Origin: Spirochaetia bacterium | Lineage (GTDB): Bacteria > Spirochaetota > Spirochaetia > Treponematales > Treponemataceae | Assembly: GCA_900770075.1 (NCBI GenBank) | Contig: CAAGIZ010000241.1 | Coordinates: 1-27,129 of the forward strand | Reading direction: 5' to 3' | Length of the DNA stretch: 27,129 nucleotides | Shown: positions 24,780-27,129 of the stretch, in pieces | How positions within the stretch are numbered: the stretch's first letter is position 1 | How the letters are laid out: each line of letters begins with the position of its first letter | Made by a program: the position numbers and the translations under genes | Notes under the pieces: model-generated | Told to the model about the DNA's origin: nothing | Databases searched by the model: none | The model's input: only the letters and a program-made list of their open reading frames with translations

Positions 24780-25478
24780 ATGAAAAAGCAGCTTTTGGTT
24801 TTGTTTACATTTTTCGCTACGGTTATGCTTTCTTTTGCTGGAGATGCAGCAGCCTTTGTGGATTTAGGGCTTTCAGAAGACGGCAGGACATACGTTTTTG
24901 CAGAATACGGAAAAACAGATAAAACATTTCAGGGCTATGCAGAAATTTACTGCGTGGATATTGAAAAAAACGACTGGATAGACGGAGAAGTTTTCCGCAC
25001 AAATCCTTCCCCCGCCACGGCAAAAAAAAGCGGCCGGGAAGTATATGAAGAACTCTTGAAAAAATCCTCTTGGGTGCTGAAAAAATACAACCTAAAAAAG
25101 GCAGATGCCGACAACCTCCTGTTCACAAGGGAAATTCCTTCGTCCACAGGCGAAATAGTATTCAAGGATTTTGAAGGCTCAAGCCCGGAACGCAGCATCT
25201 ACTATCACGTAAAGCTGGTAAAAAACGTTGAAGGACAGGGAGAAAACTGCAAGTCCTCGTTTTTTATAACAGTGGAAAAACAGGACGAAAGCGGAACCGT
25301 AATAAGCCGCAACATCGTTGGAAACCCGGACATAAAACGAAAAGGCGTAACAGGATATACGATAAACCGTATTTTCAGCGACAAAACCGGCCGGAACCTG
25401 GTCTTTGTGGTAGAAAAACAGGTAGAAAACCAGACCGGAACCTGCATCCGATACATGGTAGAAACCATACATTTATAG
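24780..25478 (+). CDS. DUF2259-type predicted secreted protein
   Basis: A 232-residue exported protein. The opening of the mature region, AAFVDLGLSEDGRTYVFAEYGKTDK, and the closing VFVVEKQV fit the DUF2259 family, known mainly from spirochaetes and without an assigned function. I place the start at 24780 because a GGAGG ribosome-binding site (24771-24775) lies between two in-frame ATGs (24768 and 24780). The upstream ATG would lie before that site. A signal peptide, LLVLFTFFATVMLSFA, follows directly. It is the only plus-strand gene here and is followed by a hairpin terminator. Confidence 0.83.
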   Translation: MKKQLLVLFTFFATVMLSFAGDAAAFVDLGLSEDGRTYVFAEYGKTDKTFQGYAEIYCVDIEKNDWIDGEVFRTNPSPATAKKSGREVYEELLKKSSWVLKKYNLKKADADNLLFTREIPSSTGEIVFKDFEGSSPERSIYYHVKLVKNVEGQGENCKSSFFITVEKQDESGTVISRNIVGNPDIKRKGVTGYTINRIFSDKTGRNLVFVVEKQVENQTGTCIRYMVETIHL

Positions 25479-25503
25479 AAGACACTTGTCATAAAAAACA
25501 CAC

Positions 25504-25537
25504 CCCCGCCTGAACATCACAGCCGGGGATTTTTTTT
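25504..25537 (+). terminator. Intrinsic terminator after the DUF2259 gene
   Basis: CCCCG (25504-25508) pairs with CGGGG (25524-25528), and after one mismatch CTG pairs with CAG. The loop is about seven bases and is followed by a run of eight T. It begins 25 bp after the stop codon. Confidence 0.75.
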
Positions 25538-25547
25538 GCCTTTTTAA

Positions 25548-25712
25548 TTTTGGAGCACATTCCCCGCCGCAAAAATAGTTTTCGGGCCTGTCCTAACCTT
25601 ACCTGCCGAACCGGCCAACCGGGGTTCCGCTATTCGCTCCATTCCCGGAGCCACCCGCCAGAGTCGGCTGCCCCCGGGAACGGCTTGCGCCGCCCCTAAT
25701 GTCCGGGCTAGG
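25548..25712. repeat. Interspersed repeat family 2, copy 2
   Basis: The longer copy of the element seen at 14045-14144, located between the convergent DUF2259 and methyltransferase genes. The conserved blocks are 25611-25629 and 25679-25710. The central hairpin is TTCCCGG (25642-25648) with CCGGGAA (25674-25680). It is two pairs longer than in copy 1 and has an extra inner arm, AGCC/GGCT. One stem pair is G-C in copy 1 and C-G here. The remaining gap up to 25835 shows nothing I can name. Confidence 0.75.
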
Positions 25713-25835
25713 ATTTACCGGAAATTTTTCCTGTGATATTTATCAACACCATGAAGTTCCTGATTCCAATAATTAACTGGCTTTTGCTGCCAGCTGTTTA
25801 ACTGATGCGGAGGCTCTTTTTTCAGGCAGTTCCCC

Positions 25836-27129
25836 TTATTTCAAAAATCCGTACTCGTAGACTTTGGGTTCAATTTTTTTGGCAAGGATTTTTTGTTTAG
25901 TGCGCAAGTCGGCTATGAGTGCGTTGTATTTTTCGTCGGTGGAGGAATTGTTCATTTTGCCGCTGGAGCCGATTCCCTGAAAGCTTGCGCGGATGTCGTA
26001 AAACGAGGCGTTGTTTGCTTCTTTTGTAATGTGGGGCTTTGAATAGTAATATTTGTAAAGTTCCTTGCCTGCTTCCAAAACTGCCTTTGCTTCTTCCGAA
26101 AAGGCGATTTTTTGCGTGCCGTCGTAAACTGTGCTTTCTGTTTTTGCCAAGTCCAGCTCGCCTGTCTCCTGTTTTTTTAAGCGGCCTTTCATAAAGTCTG
26201 TCATAAAGGTGGATTCAAATGCCTGCTTTGCGTTTACTTCAGATTCGGTAAACGGAATCCAGTGGTTTGTGCCGTGTGCGGCGGAAATTCTGTTCTGTCC
26301 GTGAAGCAAAGTGTATGCAAGACAGTCTGACTGAAATTCGAGGTCAGTTTTCCAGCCGTCGTTTGGATAAAGGAACTGGTCGCGGTCGTTGAGCCAAGTA
26401 GAATCAATGCAATGGCGAACTGATAAATATATTGAAGAAACAATTAAATTTTTTTCATTAACCCATATTCCTCGTGGGTTCGGCATTTGAGATTTTTTAT
26501 TTAAAATATATACAATGTTGTTGTGTTGAAAATCATTTCCATTTGTTCCTGCCAGAAATCCTATTCCACCATCTTGTGATATTTTAGATTTTGAAATCCA
26601 TTTGTTAATTATATCATCTTTTGAAGTAACAAAAATTTCTTTTTGGTGAAGCAAAATTCCATTCTCATTAAAACAATGAGCTTTGATTCTATTAAATTTT
26701 TCTGCTACCTTTGAATCCCAAATAAAAAATCCTATTGGAAAATCACCTTTAACATTGTCAAATGTATTTGCAGGAACTAAAAATAAAGAAATAAGTTTTG
26801 GAGTAAAATGGTGTAAAAAATCTGAAAAGGCTGTTCCTTGTATTAGTTTTAATTTTGAAAATTCTGCTAAAATACAGCCTTTTATTTCAAAATAAATTCG
26901 TGCAAAAAATTGTGCGTATAACTCTCTTCCAGCAGTTCCTAGTATTTCAGCATATTTATCATGAACTAGCGATTGATTTACTCCAGCCTTTCCTTTACCT
27001 ATGACAGTGGAAACTTCCGCATACGGAGGATTAATATAAATCACAAGCTTTTTCCGTTCGTTTTCATCAGCGAGAATTTTTCTTAATTGTTCGGGAACTT
27101 TTTCGCTTTGCAAATCATCATTCAAAAAG
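25836..27129 (-). CDS. N6-adenine DNA methyltransferase, C-terminal part (runs off the right edge)
   Basis: Partial gene of about 430 codons. The reading frame is open to the end of the window. The first possible start in frame is a TTG at 27123-27125, which is probably an internal Leu codon. Near the start of the visible part is INPPYAE (about residues 31-37), the catalytic motif IV of gamma/N6-adenine methyltransferases. The S-adenosylmethionine-binding motifs X and I must therefore lie beyond the edge. Downstream there is GDFPIGFFIWDSK and a long C-terminal region that may include the target-recognition domain. It resembles large Eco57I-like/type II restriction-modification methylases, but a standalone enzyme is possible. 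Base composition changes inside the gene: 26401-26460 is 23% GC, whereas 26101-26160 is 48%. That suggests transfer or mosaic assembly. Confidence 0.8.
   Translation of the reverse strand, partial: FLNDDLQSEKVPEQLRKILADENERKKLVIYINPPYAEVSTVIGKGKAGVNQSLVHDKYAEILGTAGRELYAQFFARIYFEIKGCILAEFSKLKLIQGTAFSDFLHHFTPKLISLFLVPANTFDNVKGDFPIGFFIWDSKVAEKFNRIKAHCFNENGILLHQKEIFVTSKDDIINKWISKSKISQDGGIGFLAGTNGNDFQHNNIVYILNKKSQMPNPRGIWVNEKNLIVSSIYLSVRHCIDSTWLNDRDQFLYPNDGWKTDLEFQSDCLAYTLLHGQNRISAAHGTNHWIPFTESEVNAKQAFESTFMTDFMKGRLKKQETGELDLAKTESTVYDGTQKIAFSEEAKAVLEAGKELYKYYYSKPHITKEANNASFYDIRASFQGIGSSGKMNNSSTDEKYNALIADLRTKQKILAKKIEPKVYEYGFLK

Noticed and set aside
25773..25800. Hairpin CTGGC-GCCAG as terminator of the methyltransferase gene
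   Set aside because: The stem is only 5 bp and there is no T tract on the minus strand.

Overview
The window looks like a chromosomal segment of a Treponema-like spirochaete. The basis is inference: several lipoproteins with relaxed Cys-containing lipoboxes, a DUF2259-type secreted protein, a sigma-28-like promoter, and duplicated SpoIIE phosphatases beside a STAS protein. There are 16 credible protein genes, no rRNA, tRNA or CRISPR, and no transposase.

Left arm (230-7843, all minus strand): an [FeFe]-hydrogenase gene is followed by an NMT1/SsuA-type lipoprotein, a single-chain fused ABC permease-ATPase, DNA polymerase I and a dephospho-CoA kinase. Spacing is tight: 28 bp, a 4-bp overlap, 79 bp, then a start codon abutting the polA stop. 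PolA carries a palindromic in-frame insertion in its proofreading domain.

Centre (8088-15733, plus strand): hslO (Hsp33) is followed by a compact operon of two membrane-anchored SpoIIE/PP2C phosphatases, a STAS anti-sigma-antagonist-like protein and a VanY-type D,D-carboxypeptidase lipoprotein. A sigma-28-like site precedes the operon. This resembles a partner-switching module coupled to a cell-wall enzyme, but no RsbW-type kinase is present. A metallophosphoesterase lipoprotein gene follows and ends at a strong bidirectional terminator facing leuS.

Right part: leuS and an exported protein with two E-set/glycogen-binding-like domains are on minus. A 1166-aa acidic/TPR membrane protein and a Sec59/VTE5-type lipid kinase are on plus. 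An unknown polytopic membrane protein (minus), a DUF2259 secreted protein (plus) and the C-terminal part of an N6-adenine DNA methyltransferase running off the right edge (minus) follow.

The least explained DNA is in the gaps. Two interspersed repeat families occur as two copies each. Family 1 (about 7935-8035 and 19425-19562) sits between divergent gene starts. Family 2 (14045-14144 and 25548-25712) sits beyond gene ends and shows a compensatory base-pair change in one hairpin. A third palindromic element lies inside polA. These repeats, the SpoIIE-STAS-VanY operon and the fused compact ABC transporter are the most promising material.
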